Origin: Lysobacter luteus
Lineage (GTDB): Bacteria > Pseudomonadota > Gammaproteobacteria > Xanthomonadales > Xanthomonadaceae
NCBI RefSeq assembly: GCF_907164845.1
Contig: NZ_OU015430.1
Span: 2,098,001-2,162,000, forward strand
Direction: 5' to 3'
Length of the DNA stretch: 64,000 nucleotides
Positions within the stretch are counted from its first letter, which is position 1; every line of letters starts with the position of its first letter. Position numbers and translations under genes: made by a program. Positions 9,499 through 18,015 of the stretch are shown here, piece after piece. The notes below the pieces were generated by a model. The model saw only the letters and a program-made list of their open reading frames with translations, was not told the DNA's origin and ran no database searches.

Positions 9499-12054
9499 AT
9501 GTTCCGTGAACGCGCGCACCCCGGATCCCACTGGCCGCGATGGTTGCTTGGCGGCGTCATCGCCCTGCTCGGGCTCACCCTTGCCATAGGCGGCGGCTGG
9601 CTGCTCACGCTGGGCGGCTCCTGGTACTACCTGCCTGCCGGTATCGCGCTGCTTGTCGCCGGTGGACTGCTGATGCTCGGCCGCATCGGCGGCGCATGGC
9701 TCTACGCGGTCGTCCTGCTGGCCACCATCGGGTGGGCGGCATGGGAGTCAGGGCTGGACTATTGGCGCTGGATACCGCGCCTGGGCCTGTTGGTGGTACT
9801 TGCTATCCCGGTAGCACTGCTCGCGCCGCGCCTGCGCGGTGGCCCCTCCCGCAAGACAGGCTGGGGCATGGCGGCGGTGCTGGCGCTGGTGTTCGCCGGC
9901 GTATTCGCGCTCGCCTTCGTACCGCACGGCGTGACCCGTTCGGCGACCCCGTTCCCGCAGCCCTCGACGGTGTCACAGCGCACGACATCGGACGATGCCG
10001 CCACCCAGCCGGGCGTCGCGCCGGCGCCGGGTGACTGGGGCGCCTACGGCCGCAGCCATGCCGCCACGCGCTTCAGCCCGCTCGACCAGATCACCGCCGA
10101 CAATGTCGACCGGCTCGAGCGGGTCTGGACCTACCGCACCGGCGACCTGCCCGAAAAGCGCTGGGGCGCGGAGACCACGCCGCTCAAGGTCGGCGACACC
10201 CTGTACCTGTGTTCGGCACGGAACATCCTGATCGCACTGGATGCGCGCACCGGCGACGAGCGGTGGCGCTACGACCCACGCGTCGCCGAGGAAAACATTC
10301 CCTACACCGCCGCGTGCCGGGGCGTTGCCTACTACCAGGTGCCCGCGAGCGGCAGCACCGCGCCCGCGGACGATGCGGGCGAAGTGCCAGAGGCGTCCGC
10401 AACATCCGGCGTCGGTGAATCCTCAACCGCCGACACCTCCGCGGCACGCGACACCGCCGTCGCGACCCTGGACGGCGTCCGCCGCGACTGCGCCACCCGC
10501 ATCATCGAAGGCACCCTGGACGGGCGGCTGATCGCCGTCGACGCACGGACCGGCCGCCCGTGCACCGATTTCGGCGACAACGGCCAGGTCGACATCACCC
10601 GTGGCATGGGCGAGGTCTCGCCCGGGATGGTGTCGATCACCTCCGCGCCGACCATCGTCCAGGGCGTCATCGTGACCGGCCACCAGGTGCTCGACGGCCA
10701 GCGGCGGATGGCGCCATCGGGCGTGATCCAAGGCTTCGACGCGGTCACCGGGCAGCAGCGCTGGGCGTGGGACATGATGCGACCCGACCGCACCGCCCTC
10801 GCCCCCGGCGAGACCTATACCCGCGGCACGCCCAACATGTGGACGACGGCCAGCGCCGACGAAGAGCTGGGACTGGTCTACCTGCCGATGGGCAACGCGG
10901 CTGCCGACTACGTCAGCGCATCGCGGCGCCCACCGGAAATGGAGTACTCCACCTCGCTGGTCGCGCTGGACGTCACCACCGGCCGGCCCGCGTGGCATTT
11001 CCAGACCGTGCACAACGACGTGTGGGACTACGACCTCGGCTCTCAGGCGACGCTGGTCGACGTGTCCACCGCAGCCGGCACCGTGCCGGCGCTGGTGTTG
11101 CCGACCAAGCAGGGCGACATGTACGTGCTGGACCGCCGCACCGGCCAGCCGCTGCACGGCGTCGAGGAGCGGCCGGTCCCCACAGGCGGCGTGCCGACCG
11201 AGGAAGGCCTGCGTTCGCCCACCCAGCCGTACTCGCAGTACCACACGCTGGCCAAGCGCGAACTCACCGAGCGCGACATGTGGGGCCTGACCCCGATCGA
11301 CCAGATGATCTGCCGGATCCAGTTCGCCGGCGCGAGCTACGAGGGGATGTACACGCCGCCGACCACCGACCGCCACTGGGTCGAGTACCCCGGCTACAAC
11401 GGCGGCTCGGACTGGGGCGGCATCGCGATCGACCCGCAGCGCGCGGTGATCATTGCCAACTACAACGACATGCCCAACTACAACATCCTGGTCCCGCGCG
11501 AGGAGGCCGACCGGCGTGGCTGGGCGCCGCGCGACGAGGCCCGCGGCGACATGGGCGGTGCCGAGGGTGCCGGCGACCCGCAAGCGGGCACGCCGTACGC
11601 GATCGACGTCAACGCCGGCTGGCGCCTGCCCTTCACGGGGTTGCTGTGCAAGGAGCCGCCCTACGGCGGCATCCGCGCGATTGACCTGGCGACCGGCGAG
11701 ACACTCTGGGACCGGCCCTTCGGCACCGCCCGCAAGAACGGTCCGTTCGGCATCCCGTCGTACCTGCCGATCGTGATCGGCACGCCCAACAACGGCGGCC
11801 CCGCGGTCACCGCCGGCGGGCTGGTGTTCATCGCCGCCGCCACCGACGACCTGATCCGCGCGATCGACATCGAGACCGGCGAGACCGTCTGGAGCGACGC
11901 GCTGCCGGCCGGTGCGCAGGCCACGCCGATGGTCTACGAGGCCGGCGGCAGGCAGTACCTGATCATCATGGCCGGCGGCCACCATTTCATGGAAACGCCG
12001 GTCGGCGACTATGTGATCGCCTACGCATTGCACGGAGATCCGGATGCCGGATGA
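9499..12054 (+). CDS. gcd: membrane-bound PQQ-dependent dehydrogenase (glucose/quinate/shikimate family)
   Basis: An 851-residue periplasmic quinoprotein dehydrogenase with an N-terminal membrane anchor. Residues about 15-145 form four to five hydrophobic helices; the rest is an eight-bladed PQQ beta-propeller beginning with DWGAYGRSHAATRFSPLDQI. Typical propeller steps are seen (LIALDARTGDERWRYDP, WDYDLGSQATLVDV, MYVLDRRTGQPLHG, GTPNNGGPAVTAGGLVFIAAA). It oxidises sugars or polyols and passes electrons to ubiquinone. A Ser/Thr/Ala-rich insertion of roughly 45 residues sits near residues 285-330, between a cysteine-containing strand and the DGRLIAVDARTG blade. Glucose specificity is likely but not proven, so the symbol is tentative. 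Confidence 0.9.
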   Translation: MFRERAHPGSHWPRWLLGGVIALLGLTLAIGGGWLLTLGGSWYYLPAGIALLVAGGLLMLGRIGGAWLYAVVLLATIGWAAWESGLDYWRWIPRLGLLVVLAIPVALLAPRLRGGPSRKTGWGMAAVLALVFAGVFALAFVPHGVTRSATPFPQPSTVSQRTTSDDAATQPGVAPAPGDWGAYGRSHAATRFSPLDQITADNVDRLERVWTYRTGDLPEKRWGAETTPLKVGDTLYLCSARNILIALDARTGDERWRYDPRVAEENIPYTAACRGVAYYQVPASGSTAPADDAGEVPEASATSGVGESSTADTSAARDTAVATLDGVRRDCATRIIEGTLDGRLIAVDARTGRPCTDFGDNGQVDITRGMGEVSPGMVSITSAPTIVQGVIVTGHQVLDGQRRMAPSGVIQGFDAVTGQQRWAWDMMRPDRTALAPGETYTRGTPNMWTTASADEELGLVYLPMGNAAADYVSASRRPPEMEYSTSLVALDVTTGRPAWHFQTVHNDVWDYDLGSQATLVDVSTAAGTVPALVLPTKQGDMYVLDRRTGQPLHGVEERPVPTGGVPTEEGLRSPTQPYSQYHTLAKRELTERDMWGLTPIDQMICRIQFAGASYEGMYTPPTTDRHWVEYPGYNGGSDWGGIAIDPQRAVIIANYNDMPNYNILVPREEADRRGWAPRDEARGDMGGAEGAGDPQAGTPYAIDVNAGWRLPFTGLLCKEPPYGGIRAIDLATGETLWDRPFGTARKNGPFGIPSYLPIVIGTPNNGGPAVTAGGLVFIAAATDDLIRAIDIETGETVWSDALPAGAQATPMVYEAGGRQYLIIMAGGHHFMETPVGDYVIAYALHGDPDAG

Positions 12055-12070
12055 CAGCGGCAGCCGGAAG

Positions 12071-12098
12071 CGGCGACCGGCGACCGGCGACCGGCGAC
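12071..12098 (+). repeat. short tandem repeat, four copies of CGGCGAC
   Basis: Four perfect consecutive 7-base units lie between the quinoprotein dehydrogenase and the GIY-YIG gene. They could vary in copy number by slippage; no regulatory role is evident. Confidence 0.8.
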
Positions 12099-12131
12099 GG
12101 ACCATCCAGACCGCCGCCGTACACTGCCGCG

Positions 12132-12401
12132 ATGACTTGGTTCGTGTACCTGATCGAATGCCGCGACGGCAGCATCTACACCGGCGTTGCCACCGACGTG
12201 GCGCGCCGCTATGCCGAGCACGCCGCCGGCAAGGGCGCACGCTACACGCGCGCCCGGCCGCCGGTGCGGTTGCTGGCCCGCTTCGAACATCCTGACCGCG
12301 GCAGCGCACTGCGGGCCGAGTACGCGATCAAGCAACTGACGTCGGCGCGCAAGCGCGCACTCTGCGCCGACGCGCAATCCGCGGGTTCCGCGTCGCTGTA
12401 G
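12132..12401 (+). CDS. GIY-YIG domain protein (YhbQ-like)
   Basis: An 89-residue single-domain GIY-YIG nuclease-fold protein. The GIY-YIG strand pair is present as VYLIE...IYTGVA, followed by the helix with the conserved Arg (VARRYAEHAAGKGARYTRARPP) and the metal-binding Glu in GSALRAEYAIKQLT. Members of this small family (YhbQ/UPF0213) have unclear cellular substrates. Start at ATG 12132, directly before the conserved WFVYLIE. Confidence 0.9.
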   Translation: MTWFVYLIECRDGSIYTGVATDVARRYAEHAAGKGARYTRARPPVRLLARFEHPDRGSALRAEYAIKQLTSARKRALCADAQSAGSASL

Positions 12402-12487
12402 CGGCCAGTTCTACGGCGCGCCGGTTTCACGCGCACGCAAGGTCGACGCGGCCACCGTGACGGCATCGCAGGAACCAGAGCTGTCCC

Positions 12488-14479
12488 ATGGCCGACCTGT
12501 CCCGCGCGCGCGACCGCATGGTCGACGTCCACCTCGCCGGGCGCGACATCCGCGACCGTAACGTCCTCGACGCGATGCGCGAGGTGCCGCGCGAGGTGTT
12601 CGTCGATGCGGGCATGCGCGAGTTCGCCTACGAGGATTCGCCGCTGCCGATCGGCGAAGGCCAGACGATCTCGCAGCCCTACATTGTCGCCCTGATGATC
12701 CACGCGGCCGGGATCGCCGCCGGCGAGCGCGTGCTCGAGGTCGGTTCCGGCTCGGGGTACGCCGCCGCGGTGATGAGCCGCATCGCGGGCCGCGTGCACA
12801 CCATCGAGCGTCACGCGCCCTTGGCCGCGCAGGCGCGGGAGCGATTCGAGGCGCTGCGTTACGACAACATCGAGCTGCGCGTCGGCGACGGCAGCCGCGG
12901 CTGGCCCGAGGCCGCACCGTTCGACGCGATCCTGGTCGCCGCCGGTGCGCCGGACACGCCGCCGGCGCTGCGCGAGCAACTCGCGATCGGCGGCCGGCTG
13001 GTGATCCCGGTCGGCGAGGACGGACAGCACCAGCGCCTGCGCCGGATCACCCGTACCGGCCCCGAAACCTATGAGCAGGACGACCTGGGTGGGGTGATGT
13101 TCGTGCCGCTGATCGGCGAACAGGGCTGGGCCGAGGACGGCCGTCGCGCGGCGGGCAACCCCGTCCCGGCGCGCGAGCGCAGCGTGCCGGAAATGATCGC
13201 CGAGGCCGCCCTGCCGCTGCCCGACCTCGATGACGACGACTTTGCAGACCCGTTCGAGCGGTTTGCCCATTGCCGCGTGGTGATGCTGGGGGAAGCCAGC
13301 CACGGCACCGCCGAGTTCTACCGCGCACGCACGGAGATCACCCGCCGGCTGGTCGAGCGCCATGGATTCACGATCGTCGCCCTGGAAGCCGACTGGCCCG
13401 ACGCCGCCGCACTCGACCGGCACGTCCGCCACCGCCCGCCGCGCGCCGACGCCGAACCGGTGTTCCAGCGCTTCCCCACCTGGATGTGGCGCAACGCCGA
13501 GTTCGCCGAACTGGTGGTGTGGCTGCGCGCACGCAACCACGGCCGCCCCCGCGAGCAGCAGGTCGGCATGCACGGGCTGGACATGTACAACCTGGGTGGT
13601 TCGATCGCCGCGGTGCTGGAGTACCTCGACAAGGTCGATCCCGAGGCCGCCGCTGTCGCACGCGAACGCTACGGCTGCCTGACGCCGTGGCAGAAGGAAC
13701 CAGGCACCTACGGCCGCGCGGTGCTCACCCGCGGCTACGCCAAGTGCGAGGCGGAGGTGACCCGGCAATTGCATGAACTGTTGCAGCGGCGGCTGGAGTA
13801 CGCCGCCCGCGACGGCGACGAGTTCCTGGACGCGGCCCAGAACGCGCGGCTGGTGGCTGCCGCCGAACGCTACTACCGGGTCATGTACTACGGCGGGGCG
13901 CAGAGCTGGAACCTGCGTGACACCCACATGTTCGAGACGCTGCAGCATCTGCTCGACGCCCGCGGCCCGGAGGCGAAGGCGGTGGTCTGGGCGCACAACT
14001 CGCACATCGGCGATGCGCGCCACACCGAAATGGGCCGCGCGCGCGACGAGCTCAATATCGGCCAGCTGTGCCGCGAGCATTTCGGCGAGGGCGTGGCGCT
14101 GGTCGGCCTGGGTACCCATGCAGGCACCGTGGCCGCCGCGCACGACTGGGACGACGACATGCAGGTCATGAAGGTGCGGCCTTCGCGCGCCGACACCGTC
14201 GAGCGGCTATGCCACGACAGCGGCGTCCGCCGGTTCCTGCTCGACCTGGGCGAGGGCCGCGACGGAGCCCTCGACCGCCGGCTGCTGGAACCGCGGCTGG
14301 AGCGGTTCATCGGGGTGATCTACCGTCCCGACACCGAACTGCAGAGCCACTACGCCGAGGTCACCCTGCCCCGGCAGTTCGATGCCTGGGTGTGGTTCGA
14401 CGAGACCCGGGCCGTGACCCCGATCGGCCCCACCCACCCCGGCCCGGGCATACCGGTCACCTGGCCGACCGGGCTGTAG
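12488..14479 (+). CDS. fused protein-L-isoaspartate O-methyltransferase / erythromycin esterase-like protein
   Basis: A 663-residue two-domain protein. Residues 1 to about 215 are a Pcm-type methyltransferase, which repairs isoaspartyl residues using SAM: PREVFVDAGMREFAYEDSPLPIGEGQTIS, then SAM motif VLEVGSGSGYAAAVMSRIA, and LVIPVGEDGQ. After a short linker, residues from about 255 onward are an erythromycin-esterase/succinoglycan-biosynthesis domain: GEASHGTAEFY at about 266-276, ALEADWPDA, MHGLDMYNL, and WAHNSHIGDARHTEMG at about 499-514 with the catalytic-type histidines. There is no frame break, so the fusion is real. Substrate of the esterase half is unknown; resistance should not be assumed. 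Confidence 0.9.
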   Translation: MADLSRARDRMVDVHLAGRDIRDRNVLDAMREVPREVFVDAGMREFAYEDSPLPIGEGQTISQPYIVALMIHAAGIAAGERVLEVGSGSGYAAAVMSRIAGRVHTIERHAPLAAQARERFEALRYDNIELRVGDGSRGWPEAAPFDAILVAAGAPDTPPALREQLAIGGRLVIPVGEDGQHQRLRRITRTGPETYEQDDLGGVMFVPLIGEQGWAEDGRRAAGNPVPARERSVPEMIAEAALPLPDLDDDDFADPFERFAHCRVVMLGEASHGTAEFYRARTEITRRLVERHGFTIVALEADWPDAAALDRHVRHRPPRADAEPVFQRFPTWMWRNAEFAELVVWLRARNHGRPREQQVGMHGLDMYNLGGSIAAVLEYLDKVDPEAAAVARERYGCLTPWQKEPGTYGRAVLTRGYAKCEAEVTRQLHELLQRRLEYAARDGDEFLDAAQNARLVAAAERYYRVMYYGGAQSWNLRDTHMFETLQHLLDARGPEAKAVVWAHNSHIGDARHTEMGRARDELNIGQLCREHFGEGVALVGLGTHAGTVAAAHDWDDDMQVMKVRPSRADTVERLCHDSGVRRFLLDLGEGRDGALDRRLLEPRLERFIGVIYRPDTELQSHYAEVTLPRQFDAWVWFDETRAVTPIGPTHPGPGIPVTWPTGL

Positions 14480-14500
14480 CGGCGGGGAAAAGCGGCAGCG

Positions 14501-15193
14501 CTAGACCCGACGCAGCGACCAGAATGGTAACCGCCGCCGCACGCGGTAGCCGACGTGCTCGTACAGCCGACCGGCGCGCGCGTTCTCCTGGCTGACGTGC
14601 AGGAACGGCGTCCGCCCGCGCGCGAGGTTGTCGTTGACCAGCATCGCCAGCAGCCGCCGCGCGTACCCGCGCCCCCCGAAATCGGGATGGGTGCATACCG
14701 CGCTGATCTCCCGCGCGGTGTCGGTGCCGAGCCGCTCCCCGATCATCGCCGCCAGCCTGCCGTCCTGGTAGATGCCGAAGTAGCGCCCCAGCTCCATCGT
14801 GCGGGCGCGGAAGTAGTGCGGATAGACCAGCGCGGTCAACGCGAGGACGTCGGCCCGGTGGGTCGGGCCGAGTTCGATGATCGCGGGCCCCTCGATCCCG
14901 GGCACCGGCCGCGTGCAGACCATCTGCGAAAGGGGGAGGTGGGCGGTGAGGTCCCAGCCCGCATCCAGGGGCGGCGGCCCGACGCCCAGCAGGTAGACGG
15001 TCTCACCCGGTTCGACCAGCGCCTGCAGGGCCACGGCGATGTCAGCCGCGTCGGCGCCCTCCTCGCCCGGTACCCCGAGGAACGGCGCATAAGCGGGCGG
15101 GAACCGGGCCACGTCGCCGTGGCGCAACGCCAGGTCGCGATGGCAGGTATCCAGCGAGACCCAGAACGGATTGTCGAGTTCCGATGCGCGCAT
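14501..15193 (-). CDS. GNAT family N-acetyltransferase
   Basis: A roughly 230-residue protein with a C-terminal GNAT domain. The acetyl-CoA binding segment reads EISAVCTHPDFGGRGYARRLLAMLV, followed by FLHVSQENARAGRLYEHVGY, the standard beta5-alpha4 region. The N-terminal half is a GNAT-like extension without recognised motifs. The frame stays open to a GTG at 15262, but the extra residues are not protein-like and would run across a palindrome, so ATG 15193 is preferred. Substrate unknown. Confidence 0.82.
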   Translation of the reverse strand: MRASELDNPFWVSLDTCHRDLALRHGDVARFPPAYAPFLGVPGEEGADAADIAVALQALVEPGETVYLLGVGPPPLDAGWDLTAHLPLSQMVCTRPVPGIEGPAIIELGPTHRADVLALTALVYPHYFRARTMELGRYFGIYQDGRLAAMIGERLGTDTAREISAVCTHPDFGGRGYARRLLAMLVNDNLARGRTPFLHVSQENARAGRLYEHVGYRVRRRLPFWSLRRV

Positions 15194-15249
15194 GCCGCGG
15201 GGCCGCCAGTTCGAATGGATTTGGTGACGCCAATGTACGCCCGGTGATG

Positions 15250-15267
15250 GCACCGTGCGCACGGTGC
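15250..15267. repeat. 18-bp perfect palindrome upstream of the GNAT gene
   Basis: GCACCGTGC immediately followed by its reverse complement GCACGGTGC. It lies in the 91-base gap between two minus-strand genes, about 60 bases before the GNAT start. It has no loop and no T-run, so an operator for a dimeric regulator is more likely than a terminator. Confidence 0.5.
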
Positions 15268-15284
15268 ACCCGCCTACCCGGCGG

Positions 15285-16232
15285 TCAGCCGAACGCGGTG
15301 TCGACCAGCCCTGGTGCCGGTGCGCTGAAGTGGTCCTGCAGGTACTTCTCGCCCTCGTCGCAGAACAGGGTCACCACCGTCCGCAGCTCCGGGTGCTGTT
15401 CGCGCACGCGCCGGGCGGCGACCAGGTGGGCGCCGGAACTCGGGCCGCACAGCAGCCCGTGCCCCTGCGCCAGCCCACGCATGGCGGCGATCGCCTCCTC
15501 GTCGGTGACCGACAGCAGCTCGTTCACCAGCGCGCCGTGCCGGGCGAAGATGCCGGGCACGAAGCCATCGGAAATACCTTCGATCGCGTGGGTGTCGACC
15601 TCCCCGCACAGGATCGTGCGCGACTCCGACGGCTCCATCGCGAACAGCCGCACCGCGGGATTGACCGCCCGGAACGCCTGACCGACGCCGATCAGCGTGC
15701 CGCCGGTGCCCACGCCCATCACCAGCGCGTCCGGCACCCGGCCCGCGGGCAGCTGCGCGAGGATTTCCGGTCCGAGGATCTCGCGGTTCTCCTCCACGTT
15801 CCATTCCGAATCGAACTGACCGGGGCAGAAGAACCCGTCCTGCCGGCCGAGCTCGCGCGCCCGCTCCAGGGCCGAATTGACGTGGAAGTTGCCGCAGAAC
15901 TCCACTTCAGCCCCGTACGCGCGCGAGATCGCCACGCGCTCGTTGGATAACCCCTCGGGCATCACCACCCGCATCCGGTAACCCTTGACCGCGGCCACCA
16001 TCGACAGCGCGTTGCCGGTGTTGCCGCTGGTCGCCTCGACGAGGGTGTCGCCGGGCTTGAGCAGCCCGGCGGCCTCGGCCTTCTCGACCATGTACAGCGC
16101 GATGCGCGCCTTGATCGAGCCGGACGGGTTCATGAACTCGCACTTGGCGAAGACGCCGTCGACCTCGATCAGCGGGGTGTCGCCGATCGCGTTGAGGATC
16201 GACGCCGATACGGAGTTGAAGCGGGTGGCCAT
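15285..16232 (-). CDS. PLP-dependent cysteine synthase-like protein
   Basis: A 315-residue fold-type II PLP enzyme of the cysteine synthase / cystathionine beta-synthase family. The PLP lysine lies in NPSGSIKAR at about residue 43; the substrate loop TSGNTGNALSM, the phosphate-binding GVGTGGTLIGVG and the CGPSSGAH serine loop all match. Such enzymes make cysteine from O-acetylserine and sulfide, or cystathionine from serine and homocysteine. The position after the lysine is Ala-Arg rather than the common Asp-Arg, so the exact reaction is uncertain. ATG 16232 has AGGA eight bases upstream; ten further in-frame residues are possible. Confidence 0.9.
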   Translation of the reverse strand: MATRFNSVSASILNAIGDTPLIEVDGVFAKCEFMNPSGSIKARIALYMVEKAEAAGLLKPGDTLVEATSGNTGNALSMVAAVKGYRMRVVMPEGLSNERVAISRAYGAEVEFCGNFHVNSALERARELGRQDGFFCPGQFDSEWNVEENREILGPEILAQLPAGRVPDALVMGVGTGGTLIGVGQAFRAVNPAVRLFAMEPSESRTILCGEVDTHAIEGISDGFVPGIFARHGALVNELLSVTDEEAIAAMRGLAQGHGLLCGPSSGAHLVAARRVREQHPELRTVVTLFCDEGEKYLQDHFSAPAPGLVDTAFG

Positions 16233-16380
16233 CCGGGAGTCCTGCAGTGCGGCGAGGCCCACAGTGATACCCCCGCGGGCGTCAACGATGGCTGATCCAC
16301 GTCAAGCGGCGGCCGGTCCCGTGCTCGGCCGTTCGCCGGCCCACCGTAGACTCCCCCCCCAACGCCCTTTCAAGCCCGCC

Positions 16381-16710
16381 ATGGAACTCGATTTCCGCGC
16401 CGCCTCCCACCTCGTGCTGCACGCGCTGGTACCGCTGGCGATCGCGCTGGTGTTCTTCCGTCCACGGTGGCGCCAAGCGTGGCTGTGGATGCTGGCCGGC
16501 TGGCTGATCGACATCGACCACCTGTGGGCCGACCCGATCTACGTGCCGGACCGCTGCAGCATCGGCTTCCACCCGCTGCACCGGGCGCCGGCGATCGCGG
16601 TTTACGCCTTGTTGCTGCTGCCACGCCGGACGCGGTTGCTCGCGATCGGCCTGCTGGTCCACATCGGCCTGGACGGGCTGGACTGTGCATGGATGCAGCA
16701 CGCGGATTGA
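16381..16710 (+). CDS. DUF6122-like small membrane protein
   Basis: A 109-residue integral membrane protein with three or four hydrophobic helices and conserved-looking histidines and aspartates inside them (FHPLH, LIDIDHLWADPIY, LVHIGLDGLDC). The pattern resembles the metal-dependent membrane hydrolase-like DUF6122 family of unknown role. ATG 16381 begins the conserved ELDFRAASHLVLHALVPL helix. It converges on an MFS transporter gene with two bases between the stops. Confidence 0.75.
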   Translation: MELDFRAASHLVLHALVPLAIALVFFRPRWRQAWLWMLAGWLIDIDHLWADPIYVPDRCSIGFHPLHRAPAIAVYALLLLPRRTRLLAIGLLVHIGLDGLDCAWMQHAD

Positions 16711-16712
16711 CG

Positions 16713-17924
16713 CTACCAGCTGTCCTCGAGCACCCGCGGCCTGGACGACGCCCACGCGCCCCACGCCAGCACGGCGATGCACAGCGCGAGGAACGCGACC
16801 GGCCAGTGCCAGCCCCCGGTGACGTCCCGCAGTTGCCCGACCACCAGCGGACCGGCACAGGCCACCCCGTAACCGACCCAGTGCATGAAGCCCGACAGGG
16901 CGGCGGACCCGGCCGGCGTGCGCGTGCGCAGGTTGATCAGCGTCAGCGCCAATGGGAACGTGCCGCCCGCCAAGCCCAACAGCCCGGTCCAGAGCGCCGG
17001 CCAGGAAGCGGGTGCCAGTAGCATGCCGGCATAGCCGACGGCGTAGAGGGCCAGCATCGGCAGCACCAGCAGGAACGGCGACCGCGCCCGCGAGGCCAGC
17101 ACCGGCACCGCCAGTGAGGTCGCCAGCCCGGTGGCGGTGTACACGCCGAGCATCGCGCCCGCCGCGGCCGGCTCCAGGCCGGCATCGGTCATCCAGCGCG
17201 GGATCCAGGTGAACATCGCGTAGGTCACCAGCGAGGTCATGCCCAGCAATGCCGCCATCGCCCAGGCCAGCGGCGAGCGCCACACGTGCGCCCCCGGCGG
17301 CAGGGTGGCCCGCGGCAGCACGCCCTCCGCGACCGACGCGGCGGCGATCCGCCTGCGACCCCCCTGAAGCACCCAGGCCCACGGCAGCAAGGCCAGCACC
17401 GCGGGCACCACCCAAGCCGCCAGCGAGACCCGCCAGCCCATCGACATCGCCAGCGGCACCGCGACGAACGCCGGCGCCATGGTGCCCAGCTGCATCGAGG
17501 TGATGTACACCGAGCTGACCACGCCGACCCGGTCGAAGAAGTAGCGCTTGACCAGCGGCGGCAGCACCACGTTGCCCATGCCCATCCCGGCCAGCGCCAG
17601 CAGCGAACTGGCCATCAGCCCGCCGGTGCCGTCCACGAAGCCGCGCGCCAGCATGCCGGCCGCGGCCAGCGCCATCGCCAGCAGGACGGTGCGCTCCAGC
17701 CCCAGCCGATGGGCGATCGGCGGGGTCGCCACACCGAATACGGCGAAGGCCAGGGTCGGCAGCATGCCGAGCACGCCCGCCGCGGTGGACCCGAACGCCA
17801 GCGATGCGCCGACGGTCTCCAGCAACGGGGTAAGCGAGGTGATCGCGGTGCGCAGGTTGAAGGCGGCCAGCGCGATGCCGGCCAGCACCAGCAGCCGGCC
17901 GCGCCAGGGATGGGGGGATGCCAT
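16713..17924 (-). CDS. MFS transporter, CynX/NimT type
   Basis: A 403-residue twelve-helix major facilitator. The N-terminal helix LVLAGIALAAFNLRTAITSLTPLLETV and the loop FGVATPPIAHRLGLERTVLLAM are characteristic of the cyanate/nitroimidazole-type (CynX/NimT) family. Some members export organic anions or toxic compounds. No cyanase or other linked gene is nearby, so the substrate is open. Confidence 0.88.
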   Translation of the reverse strand: MASPHPWRGRLLVLAGIALAAFNLRTAITSLTPLLETVGASLAFGSTAAGVLGMLPTLAFAVFGVATPPIAHRLGLERTVLLAMALAAAGMLARGFVDGTGGLMASSLLALAGMGMGNVVLPPLVKRYFFDRVGVVSSVYITSMQLGTMAPAFVAVPLAMSMGWRVSLAAWVVPAVLALLPWAWVLQGGRRRIAAASVAEGVLPRATLPPGAHVWRSPLAWAMAALLGMTSLVTYAMFTWIPRWMTDAGLEPAAAGAMLGVYTATGLATSLAVPVLASRARSPFLLVLPMLALYAVGYAGMLLAPASWPALWTGLLGLAGGTFPLALTLINLRTRTPAGSAALSGFMHWVGYGVACAGPLVVGQLRDVTGGWHWPVAFLALCIAVLAWGAWASSRPRVLEDSW

Positions 17925-18015
17925 GCGCGCAATGCTACCCGGGGGCGTTGTTTTCCGGCCGGTCGACCCCGATCTCGGGGACTCCAGTCCGCTCCACGTG
18001 TCACGGAAAACGCAG

